Of a DNA stretch of 35,658 nucleotides, positions 1 to 8,214 are shown one piece after another. Both the position numbers and the translations under genes were made by a program. The stretch comes from Nitrospirota bacterium (GTDB taxonomy: Bacteria > Nitrospirota > Leptospirillia > Leptospirillales > Leptospirillaceae), in the NCBI GenBank assembly GCA_021820445.1, contig JAKADN010000014.1, forward strand, positions 1 to 35,658, written 5' to 3'. The notes beneath the pieces are model-generated. The model was not told the DNA's origin, did no database searches, and worked only from the letters and a program-made list of their open reading frames with translations. The first letter of the stretch is position 1. The number at the start of each line of letters is the position of its first letter.

Positions 1-1146
1 TTTCCGGAGTCGGTCGAGGGACGCGGCGAGCCAGTCGAGGACGAAGTCCCCCATGGGGAGGGCTCCGTCGAGGGCTCTCCGGACTCCGGATCCCCCCTCC
101 CGGGCGACCCACTGGTCGGGATCCACGCCGTCAGGAAGCCAGATGGCCCGGAACTGGAGGTCCGGGTCCCAGAGGAACCGGCTGATGATCCGGACCGCGG
201 CATCCCGGCCCGCCCGGTCGCCGTCGAAGAGGAGGACGACCTCCCGGGCGTGCCGCTTGAGGATCGAGACATGGGCCGGGCCGAGCGCAGTCCCCAGAGG
301 GGCCACGACGCCCCTCACCCCTTCCTGGGAGAGGCGCATCACATCGAAGTATCCTTCGACCACGAGGACCCGTCCCTCCCGGTCCATTGTCTCCGAGGCC
401 TGGTCAAGGCCGAAGAGGATTTCCCTCTTCCGGAAGTAGGGAGACTCGGCCGAGTTCAGATACTTGGGAAAGCGCGAGCCGGCTTCGATCAGTCGGCCCC
501 CGAATCCGGTCGGCGCCGCCCCTGCCCGCTCCCGGATCGGGATCATGATTCGATTCCGGAAAAGGTCCCCCGACCCGGAGGCCCCCTTGCGGATCATTCC
601 CGCCTGTTCGAAGATGGTCGCAAGACCTTCCGGAGCCGTCTTGTCGGCTCTTGCACAGGCCGCGGACAGGACCGACGATCCGCCGGCCCATCCGAGTCCG
701 AAACGGTCAATGGTCTCTTCGGTCAGCCCGCGGTCCTTCAAAAGATAGAGGCGGGCCTCCTGGCCTTCGGGATCGGAGAGGGCCCGGCGATAGATCCGCT
801 CGGCCAGGAGCATGGCCTGCCGGAACCGGTCCCGACGGTCCCGATCCTCCGCCGTCCCTCTTTCGGGCACAGGAATGCCGGCCTCGGCCGACAGAAGGCG
901 GACCACCTCGCCGAAAGACTTGTGCTCAAGTTTTTCGACCAGGCGAAAGACATCTCCTCCGGCGTGACATCCAAAGCAGTAATAGAGCTGTTTGTCTGGA
1001 TCGATTTGAAACGAGGGAGATTTTTCGTCATGGAACGGGCAGAGCCCCACCCATTTTTGGCCGCGTTTCCTGAGATTGACATAGCGCGAGGCGATCTCTG
1101 CCAGATCGGTTGCGCGCCGGACCGACTCAACCCACTCATCCGCCAT
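1..1146 (-). CDS. dnaG: DNA primase DnaG, C-terminus cut off by the window edge
   Basis: Synthesises RNA primers at the replication fork. The frame stays open from ATG 1146 to base 1, giving 382 codons; DnaG is usually about 580-650 residues, so the helicase-binding C-terminal domain is missing. The N-terminal zinc ribbon is clear: CPFH begins at Cys36 and is followed by a CFGC pair. The TOPRIM catalytic core shows VEGYFD with Glu264 and the DGD metal-binding motif at 308-310. The frame upstream contains no other ATG, GTG or TTG before a stop near 1210, so the start is well fixed even though the Shine-Dalgarno sequence is weak. It lies 72 bases downstream of yqeY and is probably cotranscribed with rpsU and yqeY from the promoter at 1952-1980. 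rpoD, often next in this operon, would lie outside the window. Confidence 0.95.
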   Translation of the reverse strand, partial: MADEWVESVRRATDLAEIASRYVNLRKRGQKWVGLCPFHDEKSPSFQIDPDKQLYYCFGCHAGGDVFRLVEKLEHKSFGEVVRLLSAEAGIPVPERGTAEDRDRRDRFRQAMLLAERIYRRALSDPEGQEARLYLLKDRGLTEETIDRFGLGWAGGSSVLSAACARADKTAPEGLATIFEQAGMIRKGASGSGDLFRNRIMIPIRERAGAAPTGFGGRLIEAGSRFPKYLNSAESPYFRKREILFGLDQASETMDREGRVLVVEGYFDVMRLSQEGVRGVVAPLGTALGPAHVSILKRHAREVVLLFDGDRAGRDAAVRIISRFLWDPDLQFRAIWLPDGVDPDQWVAREGGSGVRRALDGALPMGDFVLDWLAASLDRLRK

Positions 1147-1218
1147 TGTGCGATCCGATCGATTGGGGCCGAAGGATCCAGGAGCCCCTCCTGACTGACC
1201 CTCCGGACGGGATCATTC

Positions 1219-1671
1219 TCAGGATCCCAGCGCCGCCTTGACTTTCTGGCTGACGACCCGGTTGTCTGCCCGGCCTTTCGTCCGGGGGGCGAGCCACTGC
1301 ATCACGGCCCCCATTCCTTTGGGACCGGAGACCCCGGTCTCCCTGACGGCCTCCGAAACCAGCCGATCGAGTTCGGATTCGGAAATCGGTTCGGGAAGAT
1401 AGGCGGAGAGGATGACCTTTTCGGCACGTTCCTTCTCCGCGAGGTCCGGGCGGCCCCCCTTTTCGAATCCTTCGATGGATTCGTCCATCTTCCGGATCAT
1501 GGAGGCGATGGTTTCGACGATTTCCTCATCGGTCAGGACGGCGCCCTTTCCCTTCTCGATCTCCCTGTTCTTGATCTGAGCCATCAGGAGACGAAGAACG
1601 GAGAGGCGGGCGGAGTCTCTTGCCCGGAGGCTCTCTTTCTGGTGATCGAGGATCTGTTCGCGGAGTCCCAC
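1219..1671 (-). CDS. yqeY: GatB/YqeY domain protein
   Basis: A YqeY-family protein of 150 residues, related to the tail domain of the amidotransferase subunit GatB. It may bind tRNA, but its cellular role is not settled. The family pattern is visible: an N-terminal helix with RARDSARLSVLRLL, a middle stretch with EKERAEKVILSAYLPEP, and a C-terminal GMGAVMQWL...VSQKVKAAL segment. A longer open frame reaches 1845, but that extension overlaps rpsU and lacks conserved residues. The GTG at 1671 gives the normal family length, and an AGGGAAAGG stretch lies about 9-10 bases upstream. It sits between rpsU and dnaG, which is its common position in many bacteria. Confidence 0.9.
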   Translation of the reverse strand: MGLREQILDHQKESLRARDSARLSVLRLLMAQIKNREIEKGKGAVLTDEEIVETIASMIRKMDESIEGFEKGGRPDLAEKERAEKVILSAYLPEPISESELDRLVSEAVRETGVSGPKGMGAVMQWLAPRTKGRADNRVVSQKVKAALGS

Positions 1672-1712
1672 GGCGAGCGACCTTTCCCTGTGTAAATCCT
1701 GACGGTCTTCGC

Positions 1713-1910
1713 TCAGCGAACGGCCAGACGGGCCCGCTTGAGGGCTTTCTTCCGGGCGGCCAGAGCTTTCTTCTTCCGGCGGACGGAGGGTTTTTCGTAG
1801 TGCTCCCTTTTCTTGACGTCCGAGAGAATGCCCGCTTTTTCGCACTGCTTCTTGAAGCGCTTGAGGGCGCTCTCAAAGGATTCGTTTTCCTTGACCCGTA
1901 CACCTGTCAT
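1713..1910 (-). CDS. rpsU: 30S ribosomal protein S21
   Basis: Small basic protein of the 30S subunit that helps initiation by sitting near the anti-Shine-Dalgarno end of 16S rRNA. The 65 residues match S21 throughout: an N-terminal [18 protein letters not shown] stretch and a Lys/Arg-rich C-terminus starting at [14 protein letters not shown] clear AAGGAG lies 7 bases before the ATG. It is first in the rpsU-yqeY-dnaG unit, directly behind a near-consensus promoter, so it should be strongly expressed. yqeY follows after 41 bases. Confidence 0.97.
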   Translation of the reverse strand: MTGVRVKENESFESALKRFKKQCEKAGILSDVKKREHYEKPSVRRKKKALAARKKALKRARLAVR

Positions 1911-1951
1911 AAATCAAGCTCCTTCGTTTGTAAGATAAACCAAGACTGTTC

Positions 1952-1980
1952 ATTCTATCCCGAATCCGGCCTTTTGTCAA
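1952..1980 (-). promoter_or_regulatory. Sigma-70-type promoter for rpsU-yqeY-dnaG
   Basis: Read on the minus strand this is TTGACA (1975-1980), a 17-base spacer, then TAGAAT (1952-1957). The -35 box is perfect and the -10 box matches five of six. It starts 7 bases past the hinT stop codon and lies 42 bases upstream of the rpsU ATG, with the rpsU Shine-Dalgarno in between. It separates the rpsU unit from the his superoperon, although no intrinsic terminator is visible between them, so read-through is possible. Confidence 0.85.
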
Positions 1981-1986
1981 AGAGGC

Positions 1987-2349
1987 TCACCCAGGGGGCC
2001 AGCCCATGGGACGGCCGGCCAGGAGATGGATGTGGAGGTGGCCGACCGTCTGGCCGCCGTCCGATCCGGTGTTGACCACCAGGCGGTAGCCTGTCCGGTC
2101 GATCTGTTTTTCTTTCGCGAGCGCCAGAGCCTGGGCGACGAGGTCGGCGAACTCCGCCTCGGCATCCTTTCCGGCCATGAAGGCCCCGATGTCCTCGGCA
2201 TGGCGTCTGGGAATGACCAGCGCGTGAAGGGGGGCCTGGGGGGTGATGTCGGCGATGACCAGGGTGCGGTCGGAGCGGCCGAGGACGGTGGCGGGGATTT
2301 CGCCCCGGAGGATGCGGCAGAAAAGACAGTCGGCGCTGGACGCGGTCAT
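1987..2349 (-). CDS. hinT: HIT-family (HinT-like) nucleotide hydrolase
   Basis: A histidine-triad protein of 120 residues, likely a purine nucleoside phosphoramidase that removes groups attached to AMP. The triad motif HLHIHLL is at 104-110, with the nucleophile expected at His106. Cys8 and Cys11, with conserved histidines, resemble the zinc site of many bacterial HIT proteins. The ATG overlaps the hisIE stop in an ATGA arrangement, so translation is probably coupled and hinT is the last gene of the his operon. HinT is not a histidine biosynthesis enzyme. Its placement may reflect removal of adenylated by-products, but that is inference. Confidence 0.9.
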   Translation of the reverse strand: MTASSADCLFCRILRGEIPATVLGRSDRTLVIADITPQAPLHALVIPRRHAEDIGAFMAGKDAEAEFADLVAQALALAKEKQIDRTGYRLVVNTGSDGGQTVGHLHIHLLAGRPMGWPPG

Positions 2350-3041
2350 GGGGACTCCTGCGGGTTCGGTTTTTTTTTCATGCGGTCCATTTTTTCGGCC
2401 AGTCCGCCTTTGCCGGTCCGGTTTTCGAGTTCCTTCATGACGGAGCTCCAGACAATGCCGGTCCGTTCCATGGTGACCAGAAGATGGAAGAGAAGGTCGG
2501 CCATTTCGGAGCGGACGGCCGCCATGTCTTCCTCATAGACCGCCGCAACGATCTCTCCCGACTCCTCCACCAGCTTTTTGAGGAGGGCGCTTCTGGGACC
2601 CGACAGAAGCCGGCTGACGTAGGAGTTTTCAGGACTTTCCTCGCGCCGTGCCCGTATGACGGCCGCGAGGGCGTCGAGGGTTTCGAAGGAGGGCCGGGAT
2701 CCCTCCTGCCGGAAGAGGGTCCGGCCGTCGAAGCAGCTCTCGGTGCCGGTGTGGCAGGTCGGCCCCACCGGACGGACCAGGACCAGGAGCGCATCGGCGT
2801 CGCAGTCCCAGCGGATCTCCTGCAGTTCGAGAAAGTGTCCGGAGCTTTCGCCCTTGGTCCAGAGCCGGTTCTTTGAACGGCTGAAAAAGGTGACCCGGCC
2901 CGTGCCGAGGGTCTGGTCGAGGGCCTCGCGGTTCATGTACCCCACCATGAGAACCTTTCCCGAGGAGGCATTCTGGACGACGGCCGGCACGAGGGTCCGG
3001 CCGTCGGGGAAGAGGTCTGGGGGGGCGGAGTCTGTGTTCAT
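2346..3041 (-). CDS. hisI: Bifunctional phosphoribosyl-AMP cyclohydrolase / phosphoribosyl-ATP pyrophosphatase HisIE
   Basis: Catalyses the second and third steps of histidine synthesis: pyrophosphate removal from PR-ATP, then ring opening of PR-AMP. The N-terminal HisI domain (about 1-115) has WTKGESSG at 61-68, the metal-binding DCDADAL at 79-85 and PTCHTGTESCF at 94-104. The C-terminal HisE domain (about 125-210) carries the MazG-like KLVEESGEIVAA helix and a later EMADLLFHLL. The frame is open further upstream, but that part overlaps hisF. The ATG at 3041 overlaps the hisF stop by 4 bases, as at other junctions here. The product is 231 residues, typical for the fused enzyme. Confidence 0.96.
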   Translation of the reverse strand: MNTDSAPPDLFPDGRTLVPAVVQNASSGKVLMVGYMNREALDQTLGTGRVTFFSRSKNRLWTKGESSGHFLELQEIRWDCDADALLVLVRPVGPTCHTGTESCFDGRTLFRQEGSRPSFETLDALAAVIRARREESPENSYVSRLLSGPRSALLKKLVEESGEIVAAVYEEDMAAVRSEMADLLFHLLVTMERTGIVWSSVMKELENRTGKGGLAEKMDRMKKKPNPQESP

Positions 3042-3820
3042 GGACGTTCCTCCGGAAGGTCGGGCAGGGGGGGTCTTACAGGAGCTCCCGCATTGTAAAG
3101 GGTCCGCCGGAGATCCCGGAGATCGACGGTCCCGAAGTGAAAGAGGCTTGCCGCGAGGGCGGCGTCGGCCCCGGCGGCGAAGGCCTTCCGGAAATCGTCC
3201 ATCGTTCCCGCCCCGCCGGAGGCGATCAGGGGGACCTCTGCCGCCCGGCTCACCCTCTCCAGAAGCTCGAGGTCGTAGCCCTCGCCCGTTCCGTCCCGGT
3301 CCATGGAGGTGAGCAGGATTTCCCCGGCCCCCGCGCGGACCCCCTCGACGATCCATTCGATGGCGTCCCGGCTGGTGGGGCGGGTGCCCCCGTGGGAGTA
3401 GACGCGCCAAGACCCCCCTTCGCGCTTCACGTCGACCGCCAGGACGATGCACTGGGACCCGAAGCGGAGGGCGCCCTCCGTGAGGAGGGACGGGTTGGCC
3501 AGGGCCGCCGAGTTCAGCGAGACCTTGTCGGCCCCGCAGTTCAGGGCCCGCCGGATTTCCTCCACCGACCGGATCCCGCCGCCCACGGTCAGGGGAAGGA
3601 AGACCCGGCTGGCGGTCCTCTCCACGATCTCGAAGAGGGTTCCCCGGTTCTCCACCGAGGCCCCGATGTCGAGAAAGCAGAGTTCGTCGGCGCCCAGCCG
3701 GTCATAGAGGGCGGCGGTCTCGACGGGGTCCCCGGCATCCCGGAGCGCCTCGAAGCAGACGCCCTTCACCACCCGTCCCCCCTTCATGTCCAGGCAGGGG
3801 ATGATTCTCTTCTTCAGCAT
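3038..3820 (-). CDS. hisF: Imidazole glycerol phosphate synthase cyclase subunit HisF
   Basis: The (beta-alpha)8-barrel subunit that uses ammonia from HisH to form imidazole glycerol phosphate and AICAR. It starts with KKRIIPCLDMKGG, with catalytic Asp11, and the second catalytic aspartate is Asp130 in LAVDVKR. The VGGGIRS and ASGGAGT phosphate-binding loops are present. The length of 260 residues is slightly above the usual 250-258 because of a short proline-rich tail. Its ATG lies inside the last codons of hisA (7-base overlap), and hisIE overlaps its stop. Confidence 0.97.
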   Translation of the reverse strand: MLKKRIIPCLDMKGGRVVKGVCFEALRDAGDPVETAALYDRLGADELCFLDIGASVENRGTLFEIVERTASRVFLPLTVGGGIRSVEEIRRALNCGADKVSLNSAALANPSLLTEGALRFGSQCIVLAVDVKREGGSWRVYSHGGTRPTSRDAIEWIVEGVRAGAGEILLTSMDRDGTGEGYDLELLERVSRAAEVPLIASGGAGTMDDFRKAFAAGADAALAASLFHFGTVDLRDLRRTLYNAGAPVRPPLPDLPEERP

Positions 3821-4554
3821 GCCGGATCTCCGGGGACGGGGGTTCCGCTCATGGACAGCGCCTTAGAAAGATCCACCGCCCCGGTGTAAAGGGCCCGGCC
3901 GACGATGGCTCCCGCGACCCCGGACGCCTGAAGCTCCCGGAGGTCGGCGAGGCTCCCGATGCCTCCGCTTGCGACGACCGGGACGGAAAGGGTCCGGACG
4001 AGCTCCCGGTAGACGGGAAGATTGGGGCCGGAGAGCATGCCGTCCTTCAGGATGTCGGTGTAGACGAATCCGGCCACCCCCCGGGCGGCCAGAGCGATCA
4101 TGGTGTCCCGGGGATTTCCCTCTGCTTCCCCCAGCCATCCCGAGACCGCGATCCGGTCTTTCTTGACGTCGAGGCCCACGTAAAAGCGTCCGGGGTGTCG
4201 GCTGAGCATGGCCTCGAGAAAGGGAGGGTCGGTCAGGGCCCCGGTTCCCAGAATGAGCCGTTCCACCCCCCGCTCGAAATAGAGGGCGGCGGTTTCGGGT
4301 GTCCGGATGCCGCCGCCCAGCTGGACTTTGCCGGGAAAGGCGGCCACGATCCGCTCGATGGCCGAAAGGTTCGAAATGACGCCGGTCTTGGCTCCGTCGA
4401 GATCCACCACATGGAGCCACCTTGCCCCCTGCCGGGCAAAGGAGGCGGCCACGGCCGCCGGATCGGTTCCATAGACGGTTTGGCGCTCGAAATCACCCTG
4501 GGTGAGGCGGACGACCAGCCCCTCCCTGAGGTCGATCGCAGGATAGATCTCCAT
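3814..4554 (-). CDS. hisA: ProFAR isomerase HisA
   Basis: Isomerises N'-formimino-5-aminoimidazole carboxamide ribotide (ProFAR) to PRFAR, the substrate of HisFH. It is a 246-residue barrel homologous to HisF. It begins MEIYPAIDLREG with catalytic Asp8, and the second catalytic aspartate is in YTDILKDG. Phosphate loops LGGGIRT and ASGGIGS are clear. The ATG at 4554 shares one base with the hisH stop (TGATG). A longer open frame to 4977 only runs through hisH and is not used. Confidence 0.97.
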   Translation of the reverse strand: MEIYPAIDLREGLVVRLTQGDFERQTVYGTDPAAVAASFARQGARWLHVVDLDGAKTGVISNLSAIERIVAAFPGKVQLGGGIRTPETAALYFERGVERLILGTGALTDPPFLEAMLSRHPGRFYVGLDVKKDRIAVSGWLGEAEGNPRDTMIALAARGVAGFVYTDILKDGMLSGPNLPVYRELVRTLSVPVVASGGIGSLADLRELQASGVAGAIVGRALYTGAVDLSKALSMSGTPVPGDPAC

Positions 4555-5180
4555 CAGAGGGCTCCAAAGTTTTTGAGGAGGGCGAGACCCGTTCGCTGGC
4601 TCTTTTCCGGATGAAACTGGACGGCCGTGACGCGGGAGCGGCCCACGAAGGACGGGTACGTTTCCTGGTAAGCGGTTTCGCCGAGGACGATCGAGCGGTC
4701 GGCGGTCCGCACATGGAAAGAGTGGACGAAGTAGAAATCCGGGTCCGGAGGAAGACCTCTCCAGAGGGGATGGTCGACGGTCCGCCGGACCTCGTTCCAT
4801 CCGATCTGGGGGACCTTCCCCAGGCCCGGGTCGAAGGAGACCACCGATCCCGGGAATATTTCCAGGCCCCGGTGGGTTCCGAACTCGTGGCTTTCTCCGA
4901 AGAGGAGCTGCATGCCGAGGCAGATTCCCAGAAAGGGCCTGTCCTCTCCGATCCAGTGGCGAAGGAGGGGGACCCATCCCGCCTTTTCGAGGCGGCTCAG
5001 CCCTTCTCCGAAGGCCCCGACCCCCGGAAGGACGAGGTGGGAGGGGGCGAAGTCTTCAAAGACCGCGTCCGGATGGGCGAGGATCCGCACCTGGTGCCCG
5101 GTCGCCTCCAGGGCTTTGGAGACGGAATGGATGTTGCCCATCCCGTAGTCGATGACCGCGGTGCGGGGAATGGCTCCCAT
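4554..5180 (-). CDS. hisH: Imidazole glycerol phosphate synthase glutaminase subunit HisH
   Basis: Class I glutamine amidotransferase that releases ammonia for HisF. The 208-residue protein has the nucleophile Cys87 in GICLGMQ and the His/Glu pair in QFHPEKS near the C-terminus. The N-terminal DYGMGNIHSV motif is typical. The ATG at 5180 shares a base with the hisB stop (TGATG), and its own stop overlaps the hisA start the same way. This tight coupling suits subunits needed in balanced amounts. The open frame beyond 5180 is a shadow of hisB. Confidence 0.97.
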   Translation of the reverse strand: MGAIPRTAVIDYGMGNIHSVSKALEATGHQVRILAHPDAVFEDFAPSHLVLPGVGAFGEGLSRLEKAGWVPLLRHWIGEDRPFLGICLGMQLLFGESHEFGTHRGLEIFPGSVVSFDPGLGKVPQIGWNEVRRTVDHPLWRGLPPDPDFYFVHSFHVRTADRSIVLGETAYQETYPSFVGRSRVTAVQFHPEKSQRTGLALLKNFGAL

Positions 5181-5797
5181 CAGAGACTGCCCTTGGTCGA
5201 CGGGATCCCCGGCTGGCGGGGGTCCGGGGTCACAGCCACCCGGAGCGCCCGGGCGAAGGCCTTGAAGGCCGCTTCGGCCTTGTGATGGCTGTTCCGGCCC
5301 GAGAGGAGGTGAAGGTGCATCGTGAACCGCCCCTTCTGGGTCAGAGCCTGAAAGAAGTCCTCCAGGAGGTCGAGATCGAAGTCCCGGATCCGTTCCCCCC
5401 TGTCGGCCGGGAGATCGTAGACCAGGTAGGGGCGCCCGGAGAGGTCGATCACCACCCGGGCCAAGGCCTCGTCCAGGGGGGCATAGAAGAAGCCGTAACG
5501 ATTGATCCCGGCGCGGTCTCCCAGGGCGGAATCGATCAGGCTTCCGAGAAGAAGACCGGTATCCTCCACGGTGTGATGCCAGTCCACCTCCAGATCCCCT
5601 TCGGCCCGAAGGGAGAGGTCGAGGAGTCCATGGCGGCACAGCTGGTCGAGAAGATGATCGAAAAAAGGCATACCGGTCGCGATCTCGGCCTTTCCGGTTC
5701 CTTCCAGAAGAAGGGTTCCGTCGATTTTCGTCTCCCGCGTGTGGCGGGAGAGGGAGGCCTTGCGCGGATTCGTCTCCCGTGGAAGAGTGTCGCTCAT
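5180..5797 (-). CDS. hisB: Imidazoleglycerol-phosphate dehydratase HisB
   Basis: Dehydrates imidazole glycerol phosphate to imidazole acetol phosphate, using manganese. The 205-residue enzyme is the monofunctional form; no N-terminal histidinol-phosphatase domain is fused, so that activity must be encoded elsewhere. The metal-binding motifs are FFDHLLDQL around His48, HHTVED at 74-79 and HHKAE at 171-175. The ATG at 5797 overlaps the hisC stop by 4 bases (ATGA). Confidence 0.97.
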   Translation of the reverse strand: MSDTLPRETNPRKASLSRHTRETKIDGTLLLEGTGKAEIATGMPFFDHLLDQLCRHGLLDLSLRAEGDLEVDWHHTVEDTGLLLGSLIDSALGDRAGINRYGFFYAPLDEALARVVIDLSGRPYLVYDLPADRGERIRDFDLDLLEDFFQALTQKGRFTMHLHLLSGRNSHHKAEAAFKAFARALRVAVTPDPRQPGIPSTKGSL

Positions 5798-6879
5798 GGG
5801 GTTCCTTTCAGAATGTGGGCGAGGGCCGCGGTGAATCGCCCGTTTTCCGGGGCGGTGCCGATCGTGACCCGCAGGCAACCGGCCAGGAGGGGGTGGAGGC
5901 GGCTGACGTCCCGGACGAGGATTCCGCGCTCCGCCAGGGCGCGTGCGACCTCGGCGGGATCTTTCCCTCCGATCCGGATCAGGAGGAAGTTCGCGGAAGA
6001 AGGAAGCGGTTCGACCCCCGGAATGCAGGAGAGGGATCGGCGAAGGTCTTCCCTGAGGTCGACGATGGATCTGACCTGGTCTTCCAGGACGGGAAGAAAT
6101 TCCCGGCAGACGAGGGTGGCCGCCCTCTGGGTCAGAAGATTCATGTTGTAGGGGAGTCGGACCTTGTCGAGTTCGGCCACGATCCGGGGGTCGGCGGCAA
6201 GGATGCCCAGCCGGAGGGCTGCGAGACCCATCTTGGAAAGGGTCCGGAGGACCATGAGGCGGGAGTGGCTCTTCCGGAGGGAGAGGACCGTCCGTCCCGA
6301 AAAGGGGAAGTAGGCCTCGTCGACCAGGACGGCTCCGGGAAACTCGCCGCACAGGCGGTCCACCGTCTCCTCGCTCACTTCACGGCCTGTCGGATTGTTC
6401 GGGCTCGAGAGGACGACCAGGGAGGGACGGTGCTCCCGGACGGCCTCGAGCAGCTCCCGGGTATCGAGGATCAGGTCTGAGGACTGGGTCACGGTGGCGA
6501 CCGGCCTTCCCGCGATCCTGGCGATGATGCGGTACATCGAGAAGGTGGGTTCGGAGAGGAGGATGGGACCGGGCGTGGCCAGGAAAAGGTTCTGGAGGAT
6601 CTCGTCCGAACCGTTCCCCAAAAAGAGGTGGTCCGGGGATAATCCGAAGAGGGTCTTTCCGAGGAGTTCCTTGAGTTCGGAGGCGGATCCGTCGGGATAG
6701 CGATTCAGGGGGATTCCGGCCATCTCCTCTCCCAGCCTCCGGTGAAAATCCGCCGGAAGGTCGAAGGGGCTTTCCATGGCGTCGAGCCGGAGGGTTCCCT
6801 CGGGGACCGATTCGACGGGGTAGGCAGTGGAACTTCGGATCTCAGAGCGGATCCAGCCTGTCGGGTCGTCGGCTGTCAT
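5794..6879 (-). CDS. hisC: Histidinol-phosphate aminotransferase HisC
   Basis: PLP enzyme that transfers an amino group from glutamate to imidazole acetol phosphate. The 361-residue fold-type I aminotransferase shows NRYPDGSASELK near residue 60, SPNNPTG at 159-165, DEAY at 187-190 and the Schiff-base lysine Lys216 in TLSKMGLAALRLG. A C-terminal arginine lies in CLRVTIGT. The ATG at 6879 overlaps the hisD stop as ATGA. An upstream extension of the frame lies wholly inside hisD. Confidence 0.96.
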   Translation of the reverse strand: MTADDPTGWIRSEIRSSTAYPVESVPEGTLRLDAMESPFDLPADFHRRLGEEMAGIPLNRYPDGSASELKELLGKTLFGLSPDHLFLGNGSDEILQNLFLATPGPILLSEPTFSMYRIIARIAGRPVATVTQSSDLILDTRELLEAVREHRPSLVVLSSPNNPTGREVSEETVDRLCGEFPGAVLVDEAYFPFSGRTVLSLRKSHSRLMVLRTLSKMGLAALRLGILAADPRIVAELDKVRLPYNMNLLTQRAATLVCREFLPVLEDQVRSIVDLREDLRRSLSCIPGVEPLPSSANFLLIRIGGKDPAEVARALAERGILVRDVSRLHPLLAGCLRVTIGTAPENGRFTAALAHILKGTP

Positions 6880-8186
6880 GGCCTTGTTCCTGTTCGGCGA
6901 AGAGCCGCCGATCGCGCGTGGCCCTCGAGCCCCTCGGCCCGGGCCAGGATCTCCGATACTTCGAGGATCCGATCTCTCTCGTCGAAGGCGCTTCCTCCGA
7001 TCAGGCTCGTCCGCTTCATGAAGGTCTCGACCGAGACGGGAGAGGAGAATCGGGCCGTTCCGTTGGTCGGGAGGACGTGGCTCGGGCCAAAGCAATAGTC
7101 TCCGGCCGCCTCGGGAACGCCGGATCCGAGAAAAATGGCGCCGGCGTTCCTGACTCTGGCCGCGAGGTCGCCGGGATTGTCGACCGCCAGCTCGAGGTGT
7201 TCCGGAGCCAGAAGATCGACGAGAGCCGGGGCGAGGTCCAGTGAGGACAAAAGGAGGATGGCTCCGAAGGAGGCCAGGGACTGGCGGGCGATTTCTTTGC
7301 GGGGCAAGGTCTCGATCTGGCGTTCGAGCTCCCCGGCGACCCTTTGTGCGAGGCTCTCCGAATCGGTCAGCAGGACGGCCGACGCCTGTGGATCATGCTC
7401 GGCTTGCGCGAGAAGGTCGGCGGCCACGAAGGCCGGATTGGCGGTCGCGTCCGCCACGATCAGGACCTCGGTGGGGCCGGCGATCATATCGATGGCGATG
7501 GTCCCGAAAAGCTGGCGCTTCGCTTCGGCCACATAGCGGTTGCCGGGACCCACGATCTGGTCGACGGCGGGAAGGGTCTCCGTTCCAAAGGCGAGTGCGG
7601 CGATCGCGTGGACGCCCCCGACCTGGTAGATCCGGTCCACGTCCGCCACATGACAGGCGGCCAGGACGACCGGGGCGATTCCGTCGGGTCCTCCTGGGGT
7701 GATCACGACGACTTCCCGGACGCCCGCCACCCGGGCGACTGGAACTGTCATCAGGACGGTGGAGGGGTAGAGGGCCGTTCCACCCGGGACATAGACGGCC
7801 GCCCGATCGATGGGGGTCCAGCGGAAGCCGGCCATTTCCCTTGAGGGGGCCCTGTCCCGGAGCTCTTCCCGAAGGCGGCGGTGGTAGGCCGCCACCCGGT
7901 CCCGGGCAAAGAGAAGGGCCTCACGGACCGGTCGGTCGAGTCCCTTCCAGGCCTTCTCGGCCAGGGATCGGTCAAGTTCGATGTCGCGGGCTTCTCCTCG
8001 AAACCCGTCGAGAGAGCGGGCCCAGGTGAGGAGGGCCCGGTCGCCGTTTTCGCGGACCGAGGAAATGATTTCCGAGACCCGGGACCGGACCTGCCCGGCC
8101 TCTTGGTCCCGTCCGCGGGCGAGGACCTTCGAGAGGGCCCTCTTCCCCTCACCCTGCGTGGCGATCCTTGATATCAGGTTCTTCAA
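6876..8186 (-). CDS. hisD: Histidinol dehydrogenase HisD
   Basis: Zinc- and NAD-dependent enzyme that performs the last two oxidations, from histidinol to histidine. The 436 residues match the family length. Visible signatures include VYVPGGTALYPST, IVGPGNRYV, the AGPTE loop, zinc ligands Gln261 and His264 in QAEHD, the GPSHVLPT loop and the C-terminal EGHARSA histidine. A GGGAGGGAAGG stretch precedes the ATG. The 28-base gap to hisG is one of the few non-overlapping junctions in the his cluster. Confidence 0.97.
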   Translation of the reverse strand: MKNLISRIATQGEGKRALSKVLARGRDQEAGQVRSRVSEIISSVRENGDRALLTWARSLDGFRGEARDIELDRSLAEKAWKGLDRPVREALLFARDRVAAYHRRLREELRDRAPSREMAGFRWTPIDRAAVYVPGGTALYPSTVLMTVPVARVAGVREVVVITPGGPDGIAPVVLAACHVADVDRIYQVGGVHAIAALAFGTETLPAVDQIVGPGNRYVAEAKRQLFGTIAIDMIAGPTEVLIVADATANPAFVAADLLAQAEHDPQASAVLLTDSESLAQRVAGELERQIETLPRKEIARQSLASFGAILLLSSLDLAPALVDLLAPEHLELAVDNPGDLAARVRNAGAIFLGSGVPEAAGDYCFGPSHVLPTNGTARFSSPVSVETFMKRTSLIGGSAFDERDRILEVSEILARAEGLEGHARSAALRRTGTRP

Positions 8187-8214
8187 TGGTGGATCCCTTC
8201 CCTCCCCGCCCTGG

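Noticed and set aside
250-1194. 314-codon open frame on the plus strand
   Set aside because: It is antisense to dnaG, whose zinc ribbon and TOPRIM motifs are unmistakable; high GC creates long antisense frames.
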